From assembly GCA_017937195.1 (NCBI GenBank), contig JAGBEA010000034.1:1-34234 (forward strand): a stretch of 34,234 nt of DNA, given 5' to 3'. Both the position numbers and the translations under genes were made by a program. Positions 1 through 9,171 of this stretch are shown piece by piece (positions within the stretch are counted from its first letter, which is position 1; every line of letters starts with the position of its first letter). The DNA is from Oscillospiraceae bacterium (GTDB lineage Bacteria; Bacillota; Clostridia; Oscillospirales; Oscillospiraceae). Under the pieces are notes generated by a model, which was not told where the DNA came from, did no database searches, and worked only from the letters and a program-made list of their open reading frames with translations.

Positions 1-1
1 C

Positions 2-94
2 TGCTTTGCTATGCCTAAATACATGAAATCTGCCGTGAAAAGGGCTTGGCCCGATGTCGAATTGGCCCTCAAACGGCTCTGCAACGGACGTTGA
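2..94 (+). CDS. C-terminal tail of an unidentified upstream gene (partial)
   Basis: An open frame enters from the left edge and stops with TGA at 92-94, giving about 30 residues that end in a basic stretch (KRAWPDVELALKRLCNGR). It looks like the end of a real protein because it is rich in Lys/Arg/Leu and has no stop, but the piece is too short to name a family. A second frame through the same bases (46-288) is also open, so even the coding assignment is uncertain. No function is proposed. Confidence 0.3.
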   Translation, partial: CFAMPKYMKSAVKRAWPDVELALKRLCNGR

Positions 95-215
95 GTGCGC
101 AAGGTGATACTTTATATGACCTTCACTTTTTCATTCAACGACATGGCTCAACGGTGTTCGGTTGCAGGCAGGTAAAAAATATCAGCTTCCGTATAATGCT
201 GAGATCATCTTTGCA

Positions 216-2315
216 ATGCGGGAAAAAGTATTCTTCAATAAGGAAAAGAAAGCTGTTCCGTCAGTGGAAGAAAATGAGGCAAAAATGATGGATCTGCTGG
301 AAGAGTCGATGCGTGTCTTTCAAAAGTCGGATCACAAGAATGAGGTTGCCTTAAAGCTAATCCTTGCGGCACTGTCCGAAGTTCCGCTGTATTTTCCGGT
401 TGAGATCGACCTTGAGGCGATGCTGGGAGGTGTGGATCCGACGAAGCTGAAGCCGGGCGACATACTGCAGACACAGCAGGATGCGCGCATACGTTTTCGC
501 ACGATGATGCTCAAGGACGGGATGGAATTTATTCCTGCATTTACATCCGAGCGGGAGGCCGGAAAGGGGCTTTCCACATCTACAATCAGGTATTATCCAA
601 AAGACTATCTGCCGATCATTAAAAAAATGGAGAAAACGATGGTCGTCAATCTCTTCGGCGGAAGTCCTTTTGTTGTGGATGAGACGGTTCTGAATGTGTT
701 GCTGTCGCTCGTGCAAAAAGAGTCGGCGGAGGTGGAGCCGAAGCCACAGCAAGAAATACCCCAGAAAAAAGAGGGACGGCTTGTTGGAACGACAGTTGAC
801 GGACGGTATTCCGTCCTTAAAATGATCGGGCGAGGCGGAGCGAGTGAAATATATCTTGCTTTGGATACAAGGATCAACAAGGCTTGGGCGATAAAAGTTT
901 TTGACAAAAATGACAAGCGGTTCAACGAGCTTATGCGCGATATGTTCCTTTGGGAAGCCCGTATGATGATGGAACTGAAGCATCCGGCGATTGCGGCGGT
1001 TGCGGATATTGTTGAAGATGAAAAAAACCTTTGCATCGTAATGGAATACATTGAGGGGGAAAGTTTGGAGTTTTGTGCAAGGGAAGAAGGCCCGTTTTCA
1101 GAGGAGACAGTTGTTAGATGGGGTAAAGAACTCTGCGACTTTCTGCGATATCTGCACAGCCAAAATCCGCCTGTCATTTACCGCGATATGAAGCCGGGCA
1201 ACATAATCCTCAAACCGGATGGACGCCTGAAGGTGATCGACTTTGGCATTGCCAGAAGATATGACCCGAAAAAGACCTACGATACGGTGATTCTCGGAAC
1301 AAAGGGCTATGCTGCGCCTGAACAATACGGTGGGCGGCAGACGGATGCCAGAACGGATATTTTTGCATTGGGAATGGTGATGCATCATCTGGTCACTGGT
1401 GTGGATCCCAAGGAGATTCCGGAAACGAAGCCGATCAGGGAGATCAACCCGAATCTGTCGCCGACGCTTGAGGAGATCATTTTGAAGTGCACAGAGATGG
1501 ATCCGGATAAGCGATACCAATCCTGCGAGGAGCTGATGGCTGCGTTGGAATGCCGAACAATTGAACCGACGAAAAAGAAAGGTTTTTTCGGCAAACTATT
1601 TGAAAAGTCTACTGAGACACCAAAGCAAAACGAGACGGTTCGGAAGCTCTACATTGAGATGAAAGAGGAGACGCGAAAATCTGTCTTTTACGGCGGCTTC
1701 GATGCTGCTGAAAATCTTTTGCTCTCATTGGCAAAAGGGGCATTTGGCAATGTGGCGCCCCCCAACATCCGCCGGTGCTTTGAGATTTATTTGCAGACCT
1801 GGATCCGTACGCACGGCGGCTTTGATGCCAATTTCAGCACCCCGGACTATATCAAAAAAGCTTTGTGCAAACGGTTTTCCGCAATTGAGACTCATATTGT
1901 GTCAAAATGTGTTGATTTGTCACTGCAGGAGATCTACCGTCACGAGCCGGAATTGAAGCGCCGTGCGGAAATGGTGAAATTAACGCAAAAATATGTCGCA
2001 TCAAACGCAGTTCAAAACAAGAACGTGGAAGAAACGCATATGAACGACCCTGAGTACGGGGTTATTCCCGAAAAACCGATTTTTGTTGCAGGTTTTGGCT
2101 GGGACAGAGAATATCTGGGCCACCTCTACACGGAAAACGGCGTAAAACTGACATTCGACCGTGTTGGCTCCCTGAATGTGAAGGGGATAGCAGGTCCTGT
2201 TGATATGTATCGCCTGCTGCTTCCGGACCGGACCGAGTATATGAAAATCTACATCTGCAACTACGGAACCAAGAACACAAAAGCTGTTCCGCGCGGATTG
2301 AAGTATGTGGAGTAA
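216..2315 (+). CDS. SseB-domain / serine-threonine protein kinase fusion protein
   Basis: Three parts are visible (numbering from the earliest possible start, TTG at 162). Residues about 42-185 resemble an SseB-type domain, with the typical FIPAFTSE motif. Residues about 215-465 are a Hanks-type kinase: Gly loop GRGGAS (223-228), AIK Lys245, helix-C Glu265, catalytic YRDMKPGN with Asp342, DFG at 360-362 and APE at 385-387. The usual HRD His is Tyr, but all catalytic residues are present, so it should be active. Residues about 490-615 are helical and unrecognised, and 627-717 form a compact C-terminal domain opening with DPEYGVIPEKPIF. No membrane segment is seen, so it is probably cytosolic, unlike PknB. 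The start is uncertain: ATG 216 is chosen because it follows a TATAAT at 192-197, but ATG 285 has a GAGG five bases upstream. Base composition is poorer in G+C than the downstream genes. Substrate unknown. Confidence 0.85.
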   Translation: MREKVFFNKEKKAVPSVEENEAKMMDLLEESMRVFQKSDHKNEVALKLILAALSEVPLYFPVEIDLEAMLGGVDPTKLKPGDILQTQQDARIRFRTMMLKDGMEFIPAFTSEREAGKGLSTSTIRYYPKDYLPIIKKMEKTMVVNLFGGSPFVVDETVLNVLLSLVQKESAEVEPKPQQEIPQKKEGRLVGTTVDGRYSVLKMIGRGGASEIYLALDTRINKAWAIKVFDKNDKRFNELMRDMFLWEARMMMELKHPAIAAVADIVEDEKNLCIVMEYIEGESLEFCAREEGPFSEETVVRWGKELCDFLRYLHSQNPPVIYRDMKPGNIILKPDGRLKVIDFGIARRYDPKKTYDTVILGTKGYAAPEQYGGRQTDARTDIFALGMVMHHLVTGVDPKEIPETKPIREINPNLSPTLEEIILKCTEMDPDKRYQSCEELMAALECRTIEPTKKKGFFGKLFEKSTETPKQNETVRKLYIEMKEETRKSVFYGGFDAAENLLLSLAKGAFGNVAPPNIRRCFEIYLQTWIRTHGGFDANFSTPDYIKKALCKRFSAIETHIVSKCVDLSLQEIYRHEPELKRRAEMVKLTQKYVASNAVQNKNVEETHMNDPEYGVIPEKPIFVAGFGWDREYLGHLYTENGVKLTFDRVGSLNVKGIAGPVDMYRLLLPDRTEYMKIYICNYGTKNTKAVPRGLKYVE

Positions 2316-2321
2316 CTGAAC

Positions 2322-2363
2322 AAAAGGATCGTGCGGAAGCATTTGCTTTCGCGCGATCCTTTT
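2322..2363 (+). terminator. Strong rho-independent terminator after the kinase gene
   Basis: Two 19-base arms (2322-2340 and 2345-2363) pair around the loop ATTT with only G-U wobbles. The stem begins with AAAA and ends with TTTT, so it could stop transcription in both directions. It isolates the kinase gene from the housekeeping operon to its right. Confidence 0.88.
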
Positions 2364-2437
2364 CTCTTGCCGAGCACTCTTGGAGTGGGTATATTTTGAT
2401 TTTCCACGAATCTGGCATACAATTCTCGTTCCGCGGC

Positions 2438-2466
2438 TTGACAACCTAAAAAGATACCTATATTAT
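2438..2466 (+). promoter_or_regulatory. Sigma-A promoter for the trmH-like/dprA/topA operon
   Basis: A perfect -35 box TTGACA (2438-2443) is followed after 17 bases by TATTAT (2461-2466). Transcription should start near 2473, leaving a leader of about 85 bases before the ATG at 2558. Confidence 0.8.
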
Positions 2467-2487
2467 AAAGTAAAATTTGGATGAGCC

Positions 2488-2542
2488 ACTGACCCGCGTG
2501 CGATGTGTCGGGTCAGTTATTCTGTTGCGCCGATATAGGCGC
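2488..2542 (+). other. Two-hairpin leader upstream of the TrmH-family gene
   Basis: ACTGACCCG (2488-2496) pairs perfectly with CGGGTCAGT (2509-2517), and GCGCC (2527-2531) pairs with GGCGC (2538-2542). Both lie between the predicted transcription start and the Shine-Dalgarno site at about 2547-2552. Neither is followed by a T run, so they are not intrinsic terminators. They could affect translation or mRNA stability; no known riboswitch class was recognised. Confidence 0.5.
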
Positions 2543-2557
2543 GGAAGGGAGGACGCA

Positions 2558-3313
2558 ATGGAGCGTATTACAAGCCGCAGCAATCCGCTGATGGCGCATA
2601 TCAAAAAGCTGGCGTCCTCGGCTTCCTACCGCAGAGAGTGCGGCGAATTCGTGTGCGACAGTCCCAAGCTGCTGCAAGAGGCGCTGCAATGGAATGCGGA
2701 GGTGCTGTGTGTGGTTGCCACGGGCGCTGTGGCGCTGCCTGCGCTGCCAAAAGGCGTGCGGCAGGTGGAAGTGCCGGAGGAACTGATGACCTCCGTATCC
2801 CCTATGAAAACGCCGCAGGGCGTGCTGTTTACCTGCCGCCTGCCCCGGGCGGAGCTGCCCGAAACGCTGGACGGCGCCCGCTATATGGTGCTGGACGGCG
2901 TGCAGGATCCCGGTAATGTGGGAACCATCCTGCGTACGGCGGATGCTTTTGAATGTGACGGCTTGCTTTTGCTGGACGGCTGTGCCGATCCCTACAGCCC
3001 CAAGACGGTGCGCGCCTCTATGGGTGCCATCTTCCGCCGCAGCGTGTGGACCTGCACGGCGCAGCAGATGGCGCAGGCGTTGAAAGCCAGCCATATCCCG
3101 CTGTACGGCGCGGCACTGCGGGATGATACGCTGGACGCCCGGGCGGTGGACTATTCCCGCGCGGCGCTGGCTATCGGCAGTGAGGGGCGCGGCTTGACGG
3201 AAGAGGTCTTGTCCCTATGCGATAAGACGATCCGCATTCCGATGTCGCCGCGGTGTGAGTCGCTGAATGCCGCCATCGCCGCCACAGTGCTGCTGTGGGA
3301 GGCATACCGATAA
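2558..3313 (+). CDS. TrmH/SpoU-family RNA 2'-O-ribose methyltransferase
   Basis: This 251-residue protein should transfer a methyl group from S-adenosylmethionine to a ribose 2'-OH in rRNA or tRNA. The three SPOUT knot motifs are clear: LDGVQDPGNVGTILR with Asn120 and Arg126, IGSEGRGL, and IPMSPRCESLNAAIAA near the C-terminus. The first 100 or so residues match the L30e-like substrate-binding domain found in RlmB/YsgA-type members. The start is ATG 2558, placed just after a GGGAGG site; the frame is open further upstream, but that part would lie in the structured leader. It is the first gene of the operon and ends 19 bases before dprA. The target nucleotide cannot be told from sequence, so no symbol is given. 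Confidence 0.9.
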   Translation: MERITSRSNPLMAHIKKLASSASYRRECGEFVCDSPKLLQEALQWNAEVLCVVATGAVALPALPKGVRQVEVPEELMTSVSPMKTPQGVLFTCRLPRAELPETLDGARYMVLDGVQDPGNVGTILRTADAFECDGLLLLDGCADPYSPKTVRASMGAIFRRSVWTCTAQQMAQALKASHIPLYGAALRDDTLDARAVDYSRAALAIGSEGRGLTEEVLSLCDKTIRIPMSPRCESLNAAIAATVLLWEAYR

Positions 3314-3332
3314 GTAAGGAAGGAGGGCGCGT

Positions 3333-4541
3333 ATGGCAGCCTTGAAATACTGGGTATGGCTGACAACGGTGCCCAGACTGACCAATCACAGCCGTTGGCT
3401 GCTGCTGGAGCATTTTTCTTCTCCCGAAGAGATATACTATGCCGAACAGCAGCAGATCCGCCTTGTGGCAGGATTGAGCTCCGCGCAGGCTGATTTGCTG
3501 GAGCAGCGTTCGCTGCACCGTGCCGAGGAGATCTTGTCGGATTGCGCCGCCAAGGATATTTTTATCCTCACCGTGCAGGATGCCGCCTATCCTACCCGTT
3601 TGCGCCAGATCTACGATGCCCCGATCCTGCTGTACGGCAAGGGCGCTATGCCCCTATTTGACGATGAGGCGGCGGTGACCGTGGTAGGTACCCGCGGCTG
3701 TACGCCCTACGGCGTGCAGGTGGCGGAGCAGCTTGGCTACGAAATGGCAAAGCAGGGCGCCATCGTGGTGTCCGGACTTGCCAAGGGCATCGATACAGCA
3801 GCGCATCGCGGGGCACTGCGCGCCGGAGGCTTTACCGCTGCCATATTGGGTTGCGGCGTGGACACAGTGTATCCCGTGGAGAATCGCAAGCTGTATGAGG
3901 ATATTCTCGCCACGGGCGTGCTGTTGTCGGAGTATCCGCCCGGCAGCGCTCCGGAGCGGTGGCATTTCCCCGAGCGCAACCGCATTATGAGCGGTCTCAG
4001 CCTTGCCACCGTGGTGGTGGAGGCGGACAAGGACAGCGGTGCGCTGATTACCGCCCACACAGCGGCGGAGCAGGGACGCGATGTATTTGCCGTGCCCGGA
4101 CCGATCCACGCCAAGGAGAGCCGCGGTTGCAATCAGCTGATCCGCGACGGTGCCGGATTGGTGACGGAGGGTTGGGATGTGCTGCGGGAGTACCAAAGCC
4201 GCTATGCACACCGCCTGCACTGCGACAAGACAAAGCTGCCCGACCTGCCGGAGGGCGGTGTGGCGCCGGAGCAGCAGATGGAAGCTGTGCCGGTAAAGGA
4301 ACTGCCCGTACTGGGGAAAACAGAATGGAAGCAACTGACGGACGATCAGATTCAGGTGCTGCGGATACTGGATACCGCGGAGGGAATGCTGACCGACGAT
4401 ATCGCGGAGGAGATCGCAATGCCGGTGCGGCGCGTGCTGTCCGCGTTGACGATGCTGGAGGTGGACGGCTATGTCACCCAGCAGAGTGCCCGCCGCTTTG
4501 TGCGGGCGGTTGAGATCATGGAAGAAAAGAAGGAAGGATAA
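3333..4541 (+). CDS. dprA: DNA-processing protein DprA (Smf)
   Basis: DprA binds incoming single-stranded DNA and loads RecA during natural transformation; the family is also kept in species not known to be competent. The protein has 402 residues. An N-terminal helical region precedes the Rossmann-like core, which carries VVGTRGCTPYG, SGLAKGIDTAAH, GCGVDTVYP, SEYPPG, FPERNRIMSGLS, SGALITA and DVFAVPGPI, all in the usual order. The last 60 or so residues form the winged-helix DprA_WH domain (DDIAEEIAMPVRRVLSALT). ATG 3333 follows a GGAAGGAGGG site. topA starts only five bases after the stop, so the two are co-transcribed, a pairing very common in Firmicutes. The ComEA-like protein at 17793 is the only other competence-related protein in the window. 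Confidence 0.95.
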   Translation: MAALKYWVWLTTVPRLTNHSRWLLLEHFSSPEEIYYAEQQQIRLVAGLSSAQADLLEQRSLHRAEEILSDCAAKDIFILTVQDAAYPTRLRQIYDAPILLYGKGAMPLFDDEAAVTVVGTRGCTPYGVQVAEQLGYEMAKQGAIVVSGLAKGIDTAAHRGALRAGGFTAAILGCGVDTVYPVENRKLYEDILATGVLLSEYPPGSAPERWHFPERNRIMSGLSLATVVVEADKDSGALITAHTAAEQGRDVFAVPGPIHAKESRGCNQLIRDGAGLVTEGWDVLREYQSRYAHRLHCDKTKLPDLPEGGVAPEQQMEAVPVKELPVLGKTEWKQLTDDQIQVLRILDTAEGMLTDDIAEEIAMPVRRVLSALTMLEVDGYVTQQSARRFVRAVEIMEEKKEG

Positions 4542-4546
4542 ACGAT

Positions 4547-6769
4547 ATGGCAAAGAAGGCTGGAAAAGATCTGGTGATCGTAGAGTCCCCGGCAAAGGCC
4601 AAGACCATTGGCAAATATCTGGGCAAGGATTACGAGGTCAAGGCCTGCATGGGCCATCTGCGCGATCTGCCCAAGAGCGTGATCGGCGTGGATGTGGACA
4701 ACGATTTTGAACCCAATTACCGCCCCATCAAGGGCAAGGAAGATATCATCAACGACCTGAAGAAGTCTGCCAAGGCGGCAGGCACTGTATATCTGGCAAC
4801 CGACCCCGACCGCGAAGGTGAGGCTATCAGCTGGCATCTGCAGCATCTGCTGGATCTGAGCGATGAGAAGGCGCGCCGCGTGACCTTCAACGAGATCACC
4901 AGCCGCGTGGTCAACGAGAGCATCGCCGCTCCCCGCGACATCGACCAGAATCTGGTGGACGCCCAGCAGGCGCGCCGCATCCTCGACCGCATCGTGGGCT
5001 ACAAGCTGTCGCCGCTGCTGTGGAAGAAGATCCGCCGGGGTCTTTCCGCAGGCCGCGTGCAGTCTGTGGCGATGCGTCTGGTGGCAGACCGTGAAAAGGA
5101 GATCAAAGATTTCGTGCCGGAGGAGTACTGGACACTGGACGCCCTGCTGAAAACCGACAGCGGCGCACAGTTCAAGGCGCATTACTACGGTAAAAACGGC
5201 AAGAAGCACGAGCCTGCCTCCGCCGACGAGGTGGAAGCCATCCGTGCCCAGCTGCTGACGCTGCCTTTTGCCGTCAAGAGCGTGAAGCGCGCTGACAAGC
5301 AGCGCTCCCCCTCGCCCCCCTTCACCACCTCCACGCTGCAGCAGGAGGCCAGCCGCAAGCTGAATATGACCCCCCGCCGCACCATGGCCATCGCCCAGCA
5401 GCTGTATGAGGGTGTGGACATCACCGGTGAGGGCACTGTGGGTCTTATTACCTATATGCGTACCGACTCGCTGCGCATCTCTGCCGAGGCGCAGGCCGCT
5501 GCCCGCGCGCTGATCGACAGCCGCTACGGCAAGCAGTACCGCCCCGACAGCTATCGCAACTACAAGACCAAGGCCGGCGCGCAGGATGCCCACGAGGCCA
5601 TCCGCCCCAGCGATGTGCGCCTGACGCCGGAGCAGGTCAAGGGTGATCTGACGGCGGAGCAGTACCGCCTCTACCGCCTGATCTGGAGCCGTTTTCTGGC
5701 CAGCCAGATGTCCAACGCGGTGTATGACAGCGTGGGCGTAGAGGTAGTGGCAGGTGACCACAGCTTCCGTGCCAGCGCCAGCCAGCTGAAGTTTGCCGGC
5801 TATACCGCCGTGTACGAGGAGAGCCGCGACGAGGAGAAGGAGGACAAGGAGTCCGCCCTGCCTCCGCTGGGTGAGGGCGAAGTGGTGGAGCTGGAGAAGC
5901 TGGAGAGCGAGCAGCACTTTACGGCGCCTCCGTCCCGCTACACCGACGCCACCTTGATCCGCACCATGGAGGAAAACGGCATTGGCCGCCCCTCCACCTA
6001 TGCGCCCACCGTGTCCACCATCCTTGACCGCGAATATGTGCTCAAGGAGGGCAAGTATCTGCGCATTACACCGCTTGGCGAGGTGGTGACGAACCTGATG
6101 TGCGAGCGGTTCCGCGATATCGTGGATGTGAAGTTTACCGCCCGTATGGAGCAGGAGCTGGACGAGGTGGAGTCCGGCGAGAAGCAGTGGAAAAGCCTGC
6201 TGCGTGAGTTCTACGGTGATTTTGCCGCCAATCTTACGCAGGTGGAAAAGGATATGGAGGGCGTCTACCTCAAGGTGCCCGATGAGGTCAGCGAGGAGAA
6301 GTGCGACATCTGTGGCAAGAATATGGTGGTCAAGACCGGCCGCTTCGGGCGATTCCTTGCCTGCCCCGGCTACCCCGAGTGCAAGTTTACCAAGCCTCTG
6401 GTGGTGGAGATGCCCGGTCGCTGCCCCAAGTGCGGTAACCGCATTTTGAAGAAGACCTCCCGCAACGGCTATACCTACTACGGCTGCGAGAAGTTCCCCA
6501 CCTGCGATTTTATGACATGGGATGTGCCGGTGAAAGACGATTGCCCTGCTTGCGGTCAGACCATGTTCAAGAAGTCCGGACGCGGCTTTAAGAAGCCCTT
6601 CTGCGTCAATCCTGCCTGCGAGAAATTCCTGCCGGAGGATCAGCGCGGCTATCCCAAGAAGCCGGACGGCGACAAGAAGGAAGAAAAGCCCGCCGCCAAG
6701 AAGACCGCCAAAAAGACGGCAAGCAAGAAGCCTGCCGCCAAGAAGAGCAAAACTGAGGAAACGAAATGA
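4547..6769 (+). CDS. topA: DNA topoisomerase I (type IA)
   Basis: The enzyme relaxes negatively supercoiled DNA by transient single-strand cleavage. Residues 8-115 are the Toprim domain with VESPAKAKTIGKYLG (Glu13) and DPDREGE (Asp86, Asp88, Glu90), which bind Mg2+. The cleavage tyrosine is Tyr303 in GLITYMRTDSLR. Three four-cysteine zinc-ribbon modules follow the core (CDICGK, CPKCGN and CPACGQ starts). The last 30 or so residues are a lysine/alanine-rich tail of repeated KKTAKK/KKPAAKK type, likely unstructured and DNA-binding. The 740-residue length is typical of the family. The stop overlaps the trmFO start as ATGA, implying translational coupling. Confidence 0.97.
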   Translation: MAKKAGKDLVIVESPAKAKTIGKYLGKDYEVKACMGHLRDLPKSVIGVDVDNDFEPNYRPIKGKEDIINDLKKSAKAAGTVYLATDPDREGEAISWHLQHLLDLSDEKARRVTFNEITSRVVNESIAAPRDIDQNLVDAQQARRILDRIVGYKLSPLLWKKIRRGLSAGRVQSVAMRLVADREKEIKDFVPEEYWTLDALLKTDSGAQFKAHYYGKNGKKHEPASADEVEAIRAQLLTLPFAVKSVKRADKQRSPSPPFTTSTLQQEASRKLNMTPRRTMAIAQQLYEGVDITGEGTVGLITYMRTDSLRISAEAQAAARALIDSRYGKQYRPDSYRNYKTKAGAQDAHEAIRPSDVRLTPEQVKGDLTAEQYRLYRLIWSRFLASQMSNAVYDSVGVEVVAGDHSFRASASQLKFAGYTAVYEESRDEEKEDKESALPPLGEGEVVELEKLESEQHFTAPPSRYTDATLIRTMEENGIGRPSTYAPTVSTILDREYVLKEGKYLRITPLGEVVTNLMCERFRDIVDVKFTARMEQELDEVESGEKQWKSLLREFYGDFAANLTQVEKDMEGVYLKVPDEVSEEKCDICGKNMVVKTGRFGRFLACPGYPECKFTKPLVVEMPGRCPKCGNRILKKTSRNGYTYYGCEKFPTCDFMTWDVPVKDDCPACGQTMFKKSGRGFKKPFCVNPACEKFLPEDQRGYPKKPDGDKKEEKPAAKKTAKKTASKKPAAKKSKTEETK

Positions 6770-8076
6770 ATGTAACTGTGATCGGTGCAGGTCTTGCCGG
6801 CAGCGAGGCTGCGTGGCAGCTGGCACAGCGGGGTATCCACGTGACGCTGTGTGAGATGAAGCCGGAGAAGAAGACCCCTGCCCACGAAACCGAATATTTC
6901 GCCGAGCTGTGCTGCTCCAACTCCCTGCGCTCCGATCAGCTGGAGAACGCGGTGGGCCTTTTGAAGGAGGAGCTGCGCCGTCTGGACAGCCTCATCATCC
7001 GCTGCGCCGATGCCACCCGCGTTCCTGCCGGCGGCGCGCTGGCGGTGGATCGCCACGGCTTTGCCCGTATGGTCACCGAGGAGCTGCGGAAGCATCCCAA
7101 TGTCACGGTGGTGTACGGCGAGGTGACGGAGATCCCCGAGGGCGAGGTGATCATCGCCTCCGGCCCTCTGACCTCCGATGCGCTGGCGGACAAGCTGCAG
7201 ACTCTGTTTGGCGACGCCTCCACGCTGAATTTCTTCGATGCCGCCGCGCCGCTGGTCAGCTTTGAGAGCGTGGATATGAACAGCGCCTATTTTGCCTCCC
7301 GCTATGACAAGGGTACGCCCGACTATATCAACTGCCCCATGAGTCAGGAGGAGTACAAAGCCTTCTGGTCGGCGCTGATCGAGGCGGAGGAGGCAGAGGT
7401 ACACGGCTTTGAGGACAAGCAGGTCTTTGAAGGCTGTATGCCGGTGGAGGTGATGGCCCGCCGCGGCGAGGATACGCTGCGCTACGGACCGCTGAAGCCC
7501 AAGGGTCTGCCCGACCCCAAGACGGGGCGTGATCCCTACGCGGTGGTGCAGCTGCGCAAGGACAATGCTGACGGCACCATCTACAATCTGGTGGGCTTCC
7601 AGACCCACCTGAAGTGGGGCGAGCAGAAGCGGGTGTTCTCCATGATCCCTGCGCTGCGCAATGCCCAATATCTGCGCTACGGCGTGATGCACCGCAACAC
7701 CTATCTGGATTCCCCCCGCCTGCTGGATCGCTACTATCGGCTGCGCAAGGAGCCGCGCATCGCCTTTGCCGGACAGATGACCGGCGTGGAGGGCTATGTG
7801 GAGTCCTGCGCCTCCGGCTTTTTGGCGGGTATCGAGCTGGCTCGCCGGCTGAAGGGGCTGAGCGCTGTGGATTTCCCGCAGGAGACCGCCATCGGCGCGC
7901 TGGGTCTGTATGTCAGCAACGAGTCGGTGGGTTCGTTCCAGCCGATGAACATCAATTTCGGCATTATGCCGCCCCTTGGCTACAAGGTCAAGGGTAAGCG
8001 CAACAAGAATGCGGAGCTTTCTGCCCGCTCTCTGGCGCTGATCGATGCTATGCGTGAGGAGGTTATGAAAGGATGA
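6766..8076 (+). CDS. trmFO: Methylenetetrahydrofolate-tRNA-(uracil-5-)-methyltransferase TrmFO
   Basis: TrmFO makes 5-methyluridine at position 54 of the tRNA T-loop, using methylene-tetrahydrofolate as carbon donor and FAD as carrier. The 436-residue protein opens with the FAD-binding motif VIGAGLAGSEAA. It carries the two conserved cysteine sites, ELCCSNSLRSD (about Cys50) and FEGCMPVEVMARRG (Cys224), the second corresponding to the catalytic Cys of the Bacillus enzyme. The C-terminal FAGQMTGVEGYVES motif and the terminal NINFGIMPP stretch are also family signatures. It overlaps topA upstream and plsX downstream by four bases each. The topA-trmFO order is common in Firmicutes. Confidence 0.97.
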   Translation: MNVTVIGAGLAGSEAAWQLAQRGIHVTLCEMKPEKKTPAHETEYFAELCCSNSLRSDQLENAVGLLKEELRRLDSLIIRCADATRVPAGGALAVDRHGFARMVTEELRKHPNVTVVYGEVTEIPEGEVIIASGPLTSDALADKLQTLFGDASTLNFFDAAAPLVSFESVDMNSAYFASRYDKGTPDYINCPMSQEEYKAFWSALIEAEEAEVHGFEDKQVFEGCMPVEVMARRGEDTLRYGPLKPKGLPDPKTGRDPYAVVQLRKDNADGTIYNLVGFQTHLKWGEQKRVFSMIPALRNAQYLRYGVMHRNTYLDSPRLLDRYYRLRKEPRIAFAGQMTGVEGYVESCASGFLAGIELARRLKGLSAVDFPQETAIGALGLYVSNESVGSFQPMNINFGIMPPLGYKVKGKRNKNAELSARSLALIDAMREEVMKG

Positions 8077-9095
8077 AGCTCATCATTGACGCTATGGGCG
8101 GCGACAATGCCCCCGTAGAGATCGTAAAGGGCGCACTGCAGGGTCAGAAGCGCTGGGGTGTGGATGTGATCCTCACCGGCGACACCGCCGCCATCCTGAA
8201 GGCTTTGGAGAGCTGTGGCGAGACCACGCTGCCCAAGGGGATGGAGATCGCCCACGCTGACGAGGTGGTGGAGATGTGCGACGATCCCGCTACGGTGTTC
8301 CGCAGAAAGAAGAACACCTCTATGGGTCTGGGTCTGAATATGGTGAAGGATGGCAAGGGAGATGCCTTTATCTCCGCCGGCTCCACCGGTGCGCTGCTGA
8401 CCGGCGCGACGCTGCTGGTCAAGCGTGTGCGCGGCATCCGCCGCGCCGCCATGGCGCCGCTGATCCCCACCACCACCGGCAAGGCAGTGCTGATCGACTG
8501 CGGCGCAAATGCTGACTGCACTCCTGAATATCTGGTGCAGTTTGCGTACTTAGGCAGCTTTTATGCCCAGCGCGTGATGGGCATTGAAAAGCCCCGCGTA
8601 GGTCTTTTGAACATCGGCGCTGAGGACAGCAAGGGCACCGATCTCCAGCGTGAGACCCTCGCACTGCTGCGTGAGGCGGGCGAGGCAGGTCACCTGAACT
8701 TCATCGGCAATATTGAGGCCAAGGAGGCTATCAAGGGCGGCTGCGATGTGATCGTGACCGACGGCTTCTCCGGCAATGTGATGCTCAAGACCATGGAGGG
8801 CGTAGGCTCGATGGCCGGCAGTGTCATTAAGGGCATCTTTAAGAAGAACCTGCTGACCAAGCTGGCGGCGCTGGCTGTGATGCCGGGTCTGAACGACTTC
8901 AAGGCCATGATGGATCCCAATAAGGTGGGCGGCACCGCCTTTGTGGGCATCTCCAAGCCCGTCATCAAGGCACACGGCTCGTCCAATGCCGAGGCTATCG
9001 AGAACGCCATCGGTCAGGCGGTGCAGTTTGCCCAAAGCGGTATCATCGCCGATATCGAGAAAAACATTGACCTGATGAAAATCGGTCGGGAATAA
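8073..9095 (+). CDS. plsX: Phosphate acyltransferase PlsX
   Basis: PlsX converts acyl-ACP to acyl-phosphate, which PlsY uses to acylate glycerol-3-phosphate at the start of phospholipid synthesis. The 340-residue protein starts [14 protein letters not shown], the family N-terminal signature, and carries [10 protein letters not shown] and [13 protein letters not shown] further on. The length matches the family. It starts inside the trmFO stop (ATGA). The acyl carrier protein gene follows, so enzyme and acyl donor are encoded side by side. I looked for an obvious FapR operator around plsX/acpP and did not see one. Confidence 0.96.
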   Translation: MKLIIDAMGGDNAPVEIVKGALQGQKRWGVDVILTGDTAAILKALESCGETTLPKGMEIAHADEVVEMCDDPATVFRRKKNTSMGLGLNMVKDGKGDAFISAGSTGALLTGATLLVKRVRGIRRAAMAPLIPTTTGKAVLIDCGANADCTPEYLVQFAYLGSFYAQRVMGIEKPRVGLLNIGAEDSKGTDLQRETLALLREAGEAGHLNFIGNIEAKEAIKGGCDVIVTDGFSGNVMLKTMEGVGSMAGSVIKGIFKKNLLTKLAALAVMPGLNDFKAMMDPNKVGGTAFVGISKPVIKAHGSSNAEAIENAIGQAVQFAQSGIIADIEKNIDLMKIGRE

Positions 9096-9108
9096 TTTCG
9101 AAAAGGTA

Positions 9109-9137
9109 TTGACAGCAAAATCCAATTGCCGTATTAT
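9109..9137 (+). promoter_or_regulatory. Sigma-A promoter for acpP
   Basis: TTGACA (9109-9114), a 17-base spacer and TATTAT (9132-9137) lie just after the plsX stop. The same two boxes and the same spacing occur at 2438-2466. This gives acpP its own transcript in addition to read-through from the operon, fitting the high demand for ACP. Confidence 0.8.
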
Positions 9138-9171
9138 TTTCAAGACGAAGGCCGAAAGGAGGAACGACCGC

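Noticed and set aside
4469-6826. Long minus-strand open frame opposite topA
   Set aside because: It mirrors topA codon structure, is rich in His/Leu/Gln/Gly, and has no recognisable motif or ribosome-binding site; long antisense frames are expected in GC-rich coding DNA.
8073-9171. FapR operator near plsX and acpP
   Set aside because: FapR often controls these genes in Bacillus, but no clear match to its long palindromic site was found by eye.
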